The notes beneath the pieces are model-generated. The model was given only the letters and a program-made list of their open reading frames with translations, had not been told where the DNA came from and did no database searches. Position numbers and translations under genes: made by a program. Below, piece after piece: positions 7,048 through 13,602 of a stretch of 22,255 bases of DNA (positions are counted from its first letter, which is position 1; each line of letters opens with the position of its first letter). Origin of the DNA: Microbacterium sp. (lineage in GTDB: Bacteria > Actinomycetota > Actinomycetes > Actinomycetales > Microbacteriaceae). Where the stretch lies: assembly GCF_003248605.1 (NCBI RefSeq), contig NZ_QFPF01000031.1, positions 1-22,255 of the forward strand. The letters run 5' to 3'.

Positions 7048-7595
7048 GGTCGTGGATGGATGAACGAGACGAACACGGGCTCGAGACGGCGATCGGCGTC
7101 GTCCGTCTGCGTGCGCACCAGGGCGAACTGCCGTGCGTCGCCGCCCTCGTCACCGGGCTGGGCCAACACCCAACCCAGCACGCGCAGGTATGCGGGATTC
7201 AGCTGGATCATCGCGGCGACGACAGCGGGAGACTCGCCGGAGCGCCCAGCCCGCGTCGCCGCGCGCACGAGCGCACCGCCGACATCCGTCACCGCCTTGC
7301 GCGCGAACCTCGAGGGATTCCAGACGACGCGCAGCCACCACGGCATCGTGGCGAACTCGACCTGACGCCACGGCCCCGTGATGGCGTCATCGACAGGCGA
7401 ACGATCCCGGAAGATCAGGTGCAGATCGTGCTGTCCCGGGCGCGGGGCGAAGAACGTCCAGCGCGGCAGCAGTCCGAGCGCGTCCCGCCTCGCCACCGTC
7501 TCCCACCATCGCCACCGGAACTGATTCGGGATGCTGGCGACCAGCCAGAGCCCGAAGAGCACCGCGAGCGCTGCCCCCAGCATCCACGCCCCCAT
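7044..7595 (-). CDS. Membrane-anchored partner of the HTTM protein (SdpA-like region)
   Basis: A 183-residue protein starting with one hydrophobic helix (WMLGAALAVLFGLWLVA, residues 4-20) that probably anchors it with the rest outside. The next segment, LLPRWTFFAPRPGQHDLHLI followed by FRDRSP, matches the 'W-FFAP-PG--D-HL--RD' signature that accompanies HTTM membrane proteins, either as a C-terminal part or as the separate SdpA partner. The C-terminus contains WLRVVWNPSRFARKAV and a helical stretch ending VFVSFIHPRP. Its stop overlaps the start of the HTTM gene, which supports a complex of the two. It starts 9 nt after the stop of the small acidic gene. The start may be the ATG at 7595 or the one four codons in. 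No SdpC-like toxin gene is visible nearby. Confidence 0.6.
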   Translation of the reverse strand: MGAWMLGAALAVLFGLWLVASIPNQFRWRWWETVARRDALGLLPRWTFFAPRPGQHDLHLIFRDRSPVDDAITGPWRQVEFATMPWWLRVVWNPSRFARKAVTDVGGALVRAATRAGRSGESPAVVAAMIQLNPAYLRVLGWVLAQPGDEGGDARQFALVRTQTDDADRRLEPVFVSFIHPRP

Positions 7596-7604
7596 CGCGG
7601 GCGG

Positions 7605-7910
7605 TCAGCGTTGCGTCGACCGGGCAGCCTCTGCGCGCAGGTCGAGCAGCTGGGCGAGAGTCACCTGCGACTCCAGCGTGCGGGCGAGCGAACGGATCTG
7701 CTCGAGCACCTCACGATCATGATTCGAGAACTCGATGCCGCCGTGTCGCGCCTCCCACATCGCCTCGACCCGCTCGGCTTGAGCCTCGGCCTCGTCATCG
7801 TCTGACGCGATGTCGTCCCAGCTGAGCCCGCGCTGCTGAGCCGCCGTGATCATCAGGTCCAGGCTCGCGAGCTCGCGAGCCGACAGCGACCGGTGATTCC
7901 TGTGTTCCAT
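7605..7910 (-). CDS. Small acidic helical protein of unknown function
   Basis: About 101 residues from the ATG at 7910, preferred over the ATG at 7916 because GAGGGG lies 6 nt upstream of it. The protein is soluble, charged and almost wholly helical. A basic N-terminus (MEHRNHRSLSARELASLDLM) is followed by an acidic patch (DDIASDDDEAEAQAERVEAM) and a Leu-rich C-terminal helix (VLEQIRSLARTLESQVTLAQ) that could form a coiled coil. I do not recognise a family. It lies 9 nt upstream of the SdpA-like gene on the same strand and is probably cotranscribed with the HTTM pair. Confidence 0.65.
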   Translation of the reverse strand: MEHRNHRSLSARELASLDLMITAAQQRGLSWDDIASDDDEAEAQAERVEAMWEARHGGIEFSNHDREVLEQIRSLARTLESQVTLAQLLDLRAEAARSTQR

Positions 7911-8017
7911 GACCATCCCCTCGGCCGGTCCGGGCCCCGCGCCCGGGCGCTGCGCTCATGGTGACAGTCGCGGCGCACGCGTACAAGAGGGACGGCGTGC
8001 GGGTCGGCGGCCGCGAA

Positions 8018-8584
8018 TCAGAACAGGAACGCGGCGGGATCGAACTCGTCGATCGGGATCGCGCGGATCCGCGGCAGCGGCTCGTCGAAGACGCCCGCGT
8101 CGTACTCGAGGTCGAACCGCTCGACGCCGTCCAGCCGGCTGAATCCCTGGCTGCGGAACTCCGTGAAACTGACCACGCCGACCCGGCGCTCGCCGTCGAT
8201 GAGGCCCGCCATGTCGTGGAGGAAGTCGCCGTCGTGGCTGACCAGCATCACGTCGTCCGCGCGCCGGGCCAGCTCCTGCATCGTGCGCTGGATGCCGATG
8301 TCGACGACCTTCTGATCGGCGGTGCCCGCGAGGGGAAGCACGATGTAGTCCATCGCCTTCAGCGCCTGGATGAACGGCATCGGCATGAACGCCGAGGCGT
8401 TCAAGAAGAACACCCCGCGCACGGGCTGACCCCAGACATCCTCTGCGAAGTCGGTCAGCCGATCCCAGCGCGGCCGCTCCCCCGGCTGCGGCCGGCGATC
8501 GAGGATGGCCGACCCGAGCGTCGCATCGATGTTCTCGCCGTCGACGAGCAGCCACGTCGTGCGGGGCGTTGCGGGAGCGTTCAT
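8018..8584 (-). CDS. NYN-domain (PIN-like) RNase-family protein
   Basis: A 188-residue single-domain cytoplasmic protein with the acidic residues of the NYN/LabA (DUF88) PIN-like fold: WLLVDGENID near the N-terminus (Asp15, Asn18), KVVDIGIQRTMQELA in the middle (Asp95), and MLVSHDGDFLHDM (Asp118, Asp120). These residues bind a metal ion in the family, and several members are endoribonucleases; RNase activity here is inferred. The length is usual for the single-domain type. The ATG at 8584 follows a GGAGGT ribosome site 9 nt upstream that is itself in a hairpin stem. The gene lies upstream of the small acidic and HTTM-pair genes, about 107 bp away, and about 100 bp downstream of the cation exporter gene. 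Confidence 0.85.
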   Translation of the reverse strand: MNAPATPRTTWLLVDGENIDATLGSAILDRRPQPGERPRWDRLTDFAEDVWGQPVRGVFFLNASAFMPMPFIQALKAMDYIVLPLAGTADQKVVDIGIQRTMQELARRADDVMLVSHDGDFLHDMAGLIDGERRVGVVSFTEFRSQGFSRLDGVERFDLEYDAGVFDEPLPRIRAIPIDEFDPAAFLF

Positions 8585-8593
8585 GCGTCGTGC

Positions 8594-8609
8594 ACCTCCG
8601 AAGCGGAGG
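8594..8609 (-). promoter_or_regulatory. Ribosome site of the NYN gene held in a hairpin
   Basis: CCTCCG (8595-8600) and CGGAGG (8604-8609) form a perfect 6-bp stem with a 3-nt loop. On the minus strand the GGAGGT ribosome site (8594-8599) is one arm of this stem, 9 nt before the ATG at 8584. When folded, the site would be masked, so translation may be repressed by structure or helped by ribosomes arriving from upstream. Confidence 0.45.
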
Positions 8610-8687
8610 CCGATGCGCTCCGGTCGTGAGTTTACGGGGGTGCGGGGCGGGGGTCGCGGTGGCTCGCGCGCTCAGCGGTGCGCGTCG

Positions 8688-9341
8688 TCATGCGCGTGAT
8701 CGTCGCCTCCCCCCCTCGTCGAGCAGCATCCCGACCGAGGTGGCGCACGCGTCACCCCGCCACGCCTCCGCGCCCTCCCGCAACGCGAAGACCGCGATGA
8801 CGAGACCCGCCACGGGGTCGGCCCACCACCAGCCGAACAGCGAGTTCAGCACCAGACCGATGAGCACCGCCGCCGAGAGATACGTGCAGATCAGCGTCTG
8901 CTTCGAATCGGCGACAGCCGTCGCGGAGCCGAGCTCGCGCCCGGCACGACGCTCGGCCAGCGACAGGAAGGGCATCACGATGACGCTGAGCGCCGTGATG
9001 ATCAGGCCGAGCGTGCTGTGCTCTGCCTCTACGCGGAGCAGAAGCGATAGCAGCGACGCGGCCGTGACATACGCGGCGAGCGCTAAGAAGGCGACCGCGA
9101 TCACCCGGAGAGTTCCTCGCTCCCAGCGCTCGGGGTCGCGCCGTGTGAACTGCCACGCGACGGCCGCTGCAGAGAGCACCTCGATCGTGGAGTCCAGCCC
9201 GAACGCCACCAACGCCCCCGAGGAGGCGATCGTGCCCGCGGTGATGGCCACGCTCGCCTCCACGACGTTGTACGCGATGGTCGCCGCGACGATCCAGCGG
9301 ATCCGTCGGCGCAGCACGTCGGCCCGACCCCCGACGATCAT
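8688..9341 (-). CDS. CDF-family cation exporter, 3' end apparently frameshifted
   Basis: A 217-residue protein with several TM helices (WIVAATIAYNVVEASVAITA, TLRVIAVAFLALAAYVTAAS, LGLIITALSVIVMPFL, YLSAAVLIGLVLNSLFGW, ADPVAGLVIAVFAL). The segment GTIASSGALVAFGLDSTIEV and the later SKQTLICTYLSA and ADPVAGL are typical of short cation diffusion facilitators without a large cytoplasmic C-terminal domain; these export divalent metals in exchange for protons. The ATG at 9341 overlaps the stop of the ArsR-type gene (ATGA), so expression is coupled to the metal sensor. The frame ends RRRSRA after a G7 run (plus 8709-8715). One base fewer would give GGGDDHAHDDAHR and a stop at 8672, a His/Asp-rich tail expected of a metal transporter. 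Confidence 0.85.
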   Translation of the reverse strand: MIVGGRADVLRRRIRWIVAATIAYNVVEASVAITAGTIASSGALVAFGLDSTIEVLSAAAVAWQFTRRDPERWERGTLRVIAVAFLALAAYVTAASLLSLLLRVEAEHSTLGLIITALSVIVMPFLSLAERRAGRELGSATAVADSKQTLICTYLSAAVLIGLVLNSLFGWWWADPVAGLVIAVFALREGAEAWRGDACATSVGMLLDEGGRRRSRA

Positions 9342-9679
9342 GCGCACATGCAGACGTCGCCGGCGCAGCATCCCGGTTCGGTGTAAAGCACGACCTGCAA
9401 CAACTCGGCGAGCGCCGGTGCGATATGCGGATCCGCAAGGCGATACCAGGACCGCCGCCCGTCGGGCTGCGCGACGACCAGCCCGCAACCGCGCAGACAC
9501 GCCAGCTGGTTCGACATGACCTGACGCGACACCCCGAGCGCGTCTGCCAGATCGGAGGGAAACGCCGGCGCCTCGCGCAGCGCGAGCAGGATGCCGACCC
9601 TCGTCGGATCCGACAGGGCATGGCCCAGGCGGGCGAGAGCGGCGGTATGCGTCACGGAGGCTGTGGGGGCGGCGGCCAT
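9338..9679 (-). CDS. ArsR-family metal sensor, CmtR-like
   Basis: A 113-residue winged-helix repressor. The N-terminal helix LARLGHALSDPTRVGILLAL, the DNA-binding region LADALGVSRQVMSNQLACLR and the wing PDGRRSWYRLAD are standard ArsR/SmtB features. Cys61 and Cys65 in 'LACLRGCGLVVA' match the two recognition-helix cysteines of mycobacterial CmtR, and a Cys-rich C-terminus (Cys104, 105, 110, 112) can supply the third ligand, so a soft metal such as Cd(II) or Pb(II) is the likely inducer. In the family, metal binding releases the repressor from DNA. The gene is coupled by ATGA overlap to a CDF exporter. A TACATT -10 box 6 nt before the ATG suggests a leaderless transcript; an AT-rich stretch at 9696-9720 is the likely operator region. 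Confidence 0.9.
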   Translation of the reverse strand: MAAAPTASVTHTAALARLGHALSDPTRVGILLALREAPAFPSDLADALGVSRQVMSNQLACLRGCGLVVAQPDGRRSWYRLADPHIAPALAELLQVVLYTEPGCCAGDVCMCA

Positions 9680-9720
9680 TCGACGAATGTACAGGGATTG
9701 ATGAATTAACGGAATGCTGA
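9678..9720 (-). promoter_or_regulatory. Promoter/operator region of the metal-sensor operon
   Basis: On the minus strand TACATT (9686-9691) lies 6 nt before the ATG at 9679, a leaderless arrangement. An 11-bp palindrome ATTCGACGAAT (9678-9688) overlaps the start, and the AT-rich near-palindrome ATTGATGAAT lies just upstream, similar in style to ArsR-family operators. No strong -35 box is seen. Confidence 0.4.
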
Positions 9721-9764
9721 ATCACGACGCTGGTCGCGACGCCGCACCACGCTCGCGCCCGACC

Positions 9765-9770
9765 TAGGTT
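9765..9770 (+). promoter_or_regulatory. -10 box (TAGGTT) of a leaderless promoter for glycerate kinase
   Basis: TAGGTT is followed by six bases (TGTCCC) and then ATG at 9777, with no ribosome site, so transcription should start at or next to the start codon. Confidence 0.45.
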
Positions 9771-9776
9771 TGTCCC

Positions 9777-10937
9777 ATGGATGCTGACCTCAGGAGCGCA
9801 GCCGGCCACCGCTACCTCGTGGCGCCCGACAAGTTCAAGGGCACCCTCACCGGAGCGGAGGCGGCCGCGGCCATCGCGGAGGGCATCATGCGAGCGGACC
9901 CGGGGGCGCAGCTGATGCTGTTCCCCTTCGCCGACGGCGGTGAGGGCACCGTCGAGGCGGTGGCGCTCGCGGGCGGCGAACGGAGGGTGAACCGGGTCAC
10001 CGGGCCTCTCGGCGGGACCGTCGACGCCTCGTGGGCGATGTACGAGGGCACGGCCTTCATCGAGATGGCCGAATCGAGCGGCCTCCGGCATGTTCGCCCC
10101 ACTCCCGCCTCGGCCCTGCGCGCCGACACGCGCGGCACCGGAGAACTGATCGCCCACGCGCTCGACGACGGCGTCGACCGCATCGTGATCGGCCTGGGTG
10201 GATCCGCGACCACCGACGGCGGGTTCGGGGCCCTCCGCGCCCTGGGCGTGCGGTTCGTCGATGTGGACGGCACAGACCTCACGCTCGTGGGGGACGCCGA
10301 TCGCACCGAGCGCATCGATACGACGCGAGCGCATCCGCGACTGGCCGAGGTCGACATCCGGCTGTGCTCGGACGTGCTCTCACCACTGCACGGCCCCGAC
10401 GGCGCAGCATCCGTCTTCGGCCCGCAGAAGGGCGCAGACCCGGTCACGGTCGCACGACTGCAGCGGCGCCTCGAGCATCTGGGCGCCCTCTACGACGGCC
10501 TCGCGGGCGCGGGCGCGGCGCGCACGCGGGGCGGTGCCGCCGGGGGCCTCGCCGCCGGGATGATCGCCGTACTCGGCGCGCACATCGAGAGCGGAGTCGA
10601 GGTGCTCGCCCAACTGCTCGGACTCGATGAGCGCATCCTCGCCGCCGACGCCGTCATCGTCGGCGAAGGCTCACTCGACGAGCAGTCACGATTCGGCAAG
10701 ACCCCCGTCGGCATCGCCCGCCGCGCGCAGCGTCTGGGCATCCCGGTCGTCGCGGTGGTGGGCAGGACCGACCTCGCACCGCACGCGCTCGCCGACGACG
10801 GCATCGGCGGCATCTCCTCGGCCGTGGCGCACGCGCCCACGGCCGACGACGCCCTCCGGGACCCCACGCGCTACGTCGCGGCCGCCGCGGAGTCCGCCGT
10901 GAGGCACTTGCTTGCATTACCCATCGATATTCGATAG
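9777..10937 (+). CDS. Glycerate kinase
   Basis: A 386-residue protein of the GarK/GlxK glycerate kinase family, which uses ATP to phosphorylate glycerate (usually to 2-phosphoglycerate) at the end of glyoxylate/tartronate or glucarate breakdown. Diagnostic segments are APDKFKGTLTGAEAA (residues 16-30), PFADGGEGTVEAV (50-62), the glycine-rich GLGGSATTDGGFGALRALG (from about 139) and GEGSLDEQSRFGKTPVGIA (from about 297). Length is normal and the gene looks intact. The ATG at 9777 appears leaderless. No other glyoxylate or glucarate genes are nearby. The promoter of the next gene pair lies inside its last codons. Confidence 0.95.
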   Translation: MDADLRSAAGHRYLVAPDKFKGTLTGAEAAAAIAEGIMRADPGAQLMLFPFADGGEGTVEAVALAGGERRVNRVTGPLGGTVDASWAMYEGTAFIEMAESSGLRHVRPTPASALRADTRGTGELIAHALDDGVDRIVIGLGGSATTDGGFGALRALGVRFVDVDGTDLTLVGDADRTERIDTTRAHPRLAEVDIRLCSDVLSPLHGPDGAASVFGPQKGADPVTVARLQRRLEHLGALYDGLAGAGAARTRGGAAGGLAAGMIAVLGAHIESGVEVLAQLLGLDERILAADAVIVGEGSLDEQSRFGKTPVGIARRAQRLGIPVVAVVGRTDLAPHALADDGIGGISSAVAHAPTADDALRDPTRYVAAAAESAVRHLLALPIDIR

Positions 10938-10940
10938 ATT
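10912..10940 (+). promoter_or_regulatory. Promoter TTGCAT-N17-TAGATT with an inverted repeat in the spacer
   Basis: TTGCAT (10912-10917) and TAGATT (10935-10940) are separated by 17 bp. The spacer holds a perfect inverted repeat, ATCGA-TAT-TCGAT (10923-10935), which overlaps the first base of the -10 box. The arrangement suits repression by the XRE protein encoded two genes downstream. A second small inverted repeat, CTCTCG-N5-CGAGAG (10942-10958), follows in the leader. The promoter overlaps the end of the glycerate kinase gene. Confidence 0.55.
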
Positions 10941-10969
10941 CCTCTCGTTCTTCGAGAGAATGGGTCGTC

Positions 10970-11455
10970 ATGGGGAAACTGCTGGTGCTCGTGCTGCGCA
11001 TCGTCATCGCGCTGTCGCTCGTCGGATCGCTCGTGGTGCAGATCGGCATCGTGCCCGCACTCTGGGTCGACATGGCGGGCATCCCGCTCTGGGCACGGAT
11101 CAATGTCGTCACCATCGTGGTGCTCGGGGTGCTGAGCATGCAGGTCTTCGCGATCTGCGTGTGGCGCCTGCTGACGATGGTGCGCCGCGGATCGGTGTTC
11201 ACGCCCGCGGCCTTCCGCTGGGTCGATGTCATCATCGGCGCCGTCGCCGCGGCCGCCGCCATCGTGTTCTGGCTCGCGGCCATCCTGGCCCCCGGCGGCG
11301 CCGCACCCGGACTCGTCGCCATCATCGGAGGATTCGGCCTCGTCCTCGCCGGCATGGCGCTCCTGGTACTCGTCATGCGCACCCTCCTGCGCCAGGCCAT
11401 CGAGCGCGAGGCCGAGACCCGAGCCCTGCGCTCCGAACTCGACGAGGTCATCTGA
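10970..11455 (+). CDS. DUF2975 membrane protein
   Basis: A 161-residue protein with four TM helices at about residues 4-32, 45-69, 85-108 and 114-140, and a charged C-terminal helix (EREAETRALRSELDEVI). The pattern (Leu/Val-rich first helix, 'RRGSVFTPAAFRWVDVI' between helices 2 and 3) is that of DUF2975, a family almost always encoded next to a small XRE-type regulator, as here. Its stop overlaps the start of that regulator (TGATG), so both are translationally coupled. The molecular role is unknown; by analogy with similar pairs it may be a membrane sensor or antagonist of the regulator. It has its own promoter at 10912-10940. Confidence 0.85.
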   Translation: MGKLLVLVLRIVIALSLVGSLVVQIGIVPALWVDMAGIPLWARINVVTIVVLGVLSMQVFAICVWRLLTMVRRGSVFTPAAFRWVDVIIGAVAAAAAIVFWLAAILAPGGAAPGLVAIIGGFGLVLAGMALLVLVMRTLLRQAIEREAETRALRSELDEVI

Positions 11456-11700
11456 TGCCGATCGTCGTCGATATCGACGTGATGCTCGCGCGCCGCAAGA
11501 TGTCGGTGGGCACCCTCGCCGACCTCGTGGGCGTGACACCCGCCAACCTCGCCGTCCTCAAGAACGGCCGCGCGCGAGCGGTGCGCTTCTCGACCCTCGA
11601 CGCGCTCTGCGAGGCTCTCGAGTGCCAACCGGGCGACCTGCTGCGCTGGGAGGGCCCCGAGCAGCCCCCTCCGCAGGCCCCTCCGCAGGCCCCGGAGTAG
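11455..11700 (+). CDS. Small XRE/Cro-CI-type regulator paired with DUF2975
   Basis: An 81-residue protein that is essentially one helix-turn-helix of the Cro/CI type: MLARRKMSVGTLADLVGV, then TPANLAVLKNGRARAVRFST as turn and recognition helix, and LDALCEALECQPGDLLRWE, the usual end of the domain. A Pro/Gln-rich tail (PPPQAPPQAPE) follows. This is the short partner type found with DUF2975 proteins. Its ATG overlaps the DUF2975 stop codon. The likely target is the inverted repeat in the promoter of its own operon at 10923-10935. The TAG stop codon is also the first half of the -10 box for the next gene. Confidence 0.9.
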   Translation: MPIVVDIDVMLARRKMSVGTLADLVGVTPANLAVLKNGRARAVRFSTLDALCEALECQPGDLLRWEGPEQPPPQAPPQAPE

Positions 11701-11703
11701 CCT
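11698..11703 (+). promoter_or_regulatory. -10 box (TAGCCT) of a leaderless promoter for the LLM oxidoreductase
   Basis: TAGCCT overlaps the stop codon (TAG) of the XRE gene and lies 6 nt before the GTG at 11710. No ribosome site is present. Confidence 0.5.
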
Positions 11704-11709
11704 GTCCGG

Positions 11710-12567
11710 GTGCGATCCCTCGGCGTGATCTTCCAGCCCTCCTTTCCCCCCGAACGCCTCGTCGAGGTGGCACGCGCCGTCGAAGACGCGGGAGTCCCCG
11801 AGCTGTGGCTCTGGGAGGACTGCTTCCGCGAGAGCGGTGTGGCGACAGCATCCACGGCCCTGGCCGTCACGACGCGGCTGCGCGTGGGCATCGGCGTGAT
11901 GCCGATGCCGCTGCGCAACGTCGCCCTCACGGCGATGGAGCTCGCGACCCTCGGGCGGCTCCACCCCGGGCGCATCATCGGCGGCGTCGGGCACGGCGTG
12001 CAGGACTGGATGGCGCAGGTCGGTGCGCGACCCGCGTCGATGCTGACGCTCATGGACGAGTACATCCCCGCGCTGCGGGCGCTGCTCGCCGGCGAGCGCG
12101 TGAGCACCGCCGGGCGCTACGTGCAGCTCGACGACGTCGCACTCGACTGGCCGCCGACCGTGCCGGTGCCCGTCGTCGCGGCCGCGGAGGGCCCCAAGAC
12201 CCTCGCGCGCAGCGGTGCGCTGGCCGATGGCACCGTGCTGCCGGGCGGGTGGGGTCCCGACGGACTCACGCGCGCGCTCGAGCGGGTGCGCTCGGGGCGG
12301 GCCGGCCGCGACGCCCCGCATGCCGTCGTCGTGTATCTGCTCACCGTCTTCGGCGACGACGCCGACCTGACCGGCGAGTTCGCGGGCGCCTCGCCCGGCT
12401 CGGATCGCTTCGCGGCGGTCGGCGACGCCCGAGCCGTCGCGCGGGCGGTCGAGCAGCTGATGGATGCCGGAGCCACGACGGTCGTGCTGCAGCCGCGCGC
12501 CGACGAGCCCGACCTCGCCGGCTTCGCCCAGCGCGCGGGCGAGGTGGCGCGCCTCATCGGAGCCTGA
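11710..12567 (+). CDS. LLM-class (luciferase-like) flavin-dependent oxidoreductase
   Basis: A 285-residue TIM-barrel protein of the bacterial luciferase-like family, which uses FMN or F420 to oxidise or reduce small molecules. Typical segments are LVEVARAVEDAGVPELWLWE at the N-terminus, LAVTTRLRVGIGVMPMPLRN, MELATLGRLHPGRIIGGVGH and VPVPVVAAAEGPKTLARSGA, then a region that ends in VARAVEQLMDAGATTVVLQP. The G-x-G-H after the 'HPGR' turn is typical of the F420-using subgroup, but the cofactor cannot be decided from sequence alone. The GTG at 11710 is leaderless. It stands between the XRE gene and the RpiR gene, apparently as a single transcript unit, and its substrate is unknown. Confidence 0.9.
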   Translation: MRSLGVIFQPSFPPERLVEVARAVEDAGVPELWLWEDCFRESGVATASTALAVTTRLRVGIGVMPMPLRNVALTAMELATLGRLHPGRIIGGVGHGVQDWMAQVGARPASMLTLMDEYIPALRALLAGERVSTAGRYVQLDDVALDWPPTVPVPVVAAAEGPKTLARSGALADGTVLPGGWGPDGLTRALERVRSGRAGRDAPHAVVVYLLTVFGDDADLTGEFAGASPGSDRFAAVGDARAVARAVEQLMDAGATTVVLQPRADEPDLAGFAQRAGEVARLIGA

Positions 12568-12597
12568 CGGGGCACACGCGTCTGCCAGACTGTCGCC

Positions 12598-13464
12598 GTG
12601 ATCTCGCGCCCGGAACTGAGCACCCTCGCGCGCGTGCGCTCCTCCGTGACATCGCTCGGCCCAAGCGAGCGCAAGGTCGCCGCGGTCATCCTCACCCAGC
12701 CCGATGACGTCATGGAGTGGTCGACCGCAGAGGTCGCCCAGGCGGCGGCCACCTCCACCGCGACCGTGATCCGGGCATGCCAGAGTCTCGGATTCCGGGG
12801 TTTCCAGCATCTGCGCCTCGAGCTGGCGAGATCGAGCTCCTCGAGATTCCGCGCGCACGACGCCGCGACCGGTGACCCCGCGAACGACGACTCCGGCGCC
12901 GACGACACGGTCGCGCGCACCTTCGCCGACGCCGTGGAGGCCGTCCGTCTGGCCGAGGAGAACGTCGAAACCGCGGGACTCGAGAGCGCCGCGGCGGCCC
13001 TGCGGACGGCGCGGCGGGTCGTGCTGGTCGGCAACGGCTTCTCCGGCCCCCCGCTCCAGGACTTCGCCATGCGCCTCAGCGTCGTCGGCCGCGCCGCCGA
13101 GGCGCCGGTGGACGCCCTGGCGCAGCAGTTCGCGGCGCACTCGCTGAGGGAGGGCGACCTGTGCTTCGCCCTCAGCTACTCGGGCGCCAACGTCCAGACT
13201 CTGCGCGCCTGCACGGCCGCCGCCGACCAGGGGGCGACCGTCTCGCTCGTCACGAGCTACGCCCGCTCCCCGATCGCCCGCATCTCCGACATCGTCATCA
13301 CCACCGGACCCGCGGGCGCATCCCACGACGTCGATCCCTTCCTCGCCCGCCTCGGGCACACGGTCGTGTTGCACGCCCTGCATTCCGCGCTGGCCCTCCA
13401 GGCACCCGCGTCCGATGTCAGCGGCATGCGGCACGTCGTCTTCGACGCCCTCACCGAGGAGTAG
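12598..13464 (+). CDS. MurR/RpiR-family regulator (HTH_6 + SIS)
   Basis: A 288-residue regulator. Residues 1-80 are the RpiR-type helix-turn-helix (LGPSERKVAAVILTQPDDVM, then STAEVAQAAATSTATVIRAC and LGFRGFQHLRLEL). Residues about 135-250 form a SIS sugar-phosphate binding domain (RRVVLVGNGFSGPPLQDFAM, ALSYSGANVQTLRACTAAAD, ATVSLVTSY). Members sense phosphorylated sugars or related metabolites. The GTG at 12598 follows CAGACT by 6 nt, so it is probably leaderless. The gene lies directly before an operon with two phosphatase-type enzymes and an ABC importer and is the obvious regulator of it; an inverted repeat at 13552-13570 is a candidate operator. Confidence 0.93.
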   Translation: MISRPELSTLARVRSSVTSLGPSERKVAAVILTQPDDVMEWSTAEVAQAAATSTATVIRACQSLGFRGFQHLRLELARSSSSRFRAHDAATGDPANDDSGADDTVARTFADAVEAVRLAEENVETAGLESAAAALRTARRVVLVGNGFSGPPLQDFAMRLSVVGRAAEAPVDALAQQFAAHSLREGDLCFALSYSGANVQTLRACTAAADQGATVSLVTSYARSPIARISDIVITTGPAGASHDVDPFLARLGHTVVLHALHSALALQAPASDVSGMRHVVFDALTEE

Positions 13465-13551
13465 GGCCACCCGGCACGCATCGTTCACCTGCGCGCCGCC
13501 TTCCGGCCACCGCCGCGCCAGTTCCGGCGCCCGAACGGTCGATGTAATGAC

Positions 13552-13570
13552 GTTTCAGGCGCAGTGAAAC
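13552..13570. promoter_or_regulatory. Inverted repeat GTTTCA-N7-TGAAAC, candidate RpiR operator
   Basis: A perfect 6-bp inverted repeat lies 33 bp before the start of the phosphatase gene, in the 138-bp gap after the RpiR gene. A weak promoter, TTTCAG-N17-TAACGC, overlaps it. Symmetry and position fit a binding site for the adjacent RpiR protein controlling the five-gene operon; binding is inferred. Confidence 0.4.
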
Positions 13571-13602
13571 TCACGTAACGCGCGGATTCCGGAAGCAGGA
13601 CG

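Noticed and set aside
10654..13488. A minus-strand open frame of 944 codons opposite glycerate kinase, XRE, LLM and RpiR genes
   Set aside because: Same reason: the composition is biased, no domain is seen, and it lies opposite several well-supported genes.
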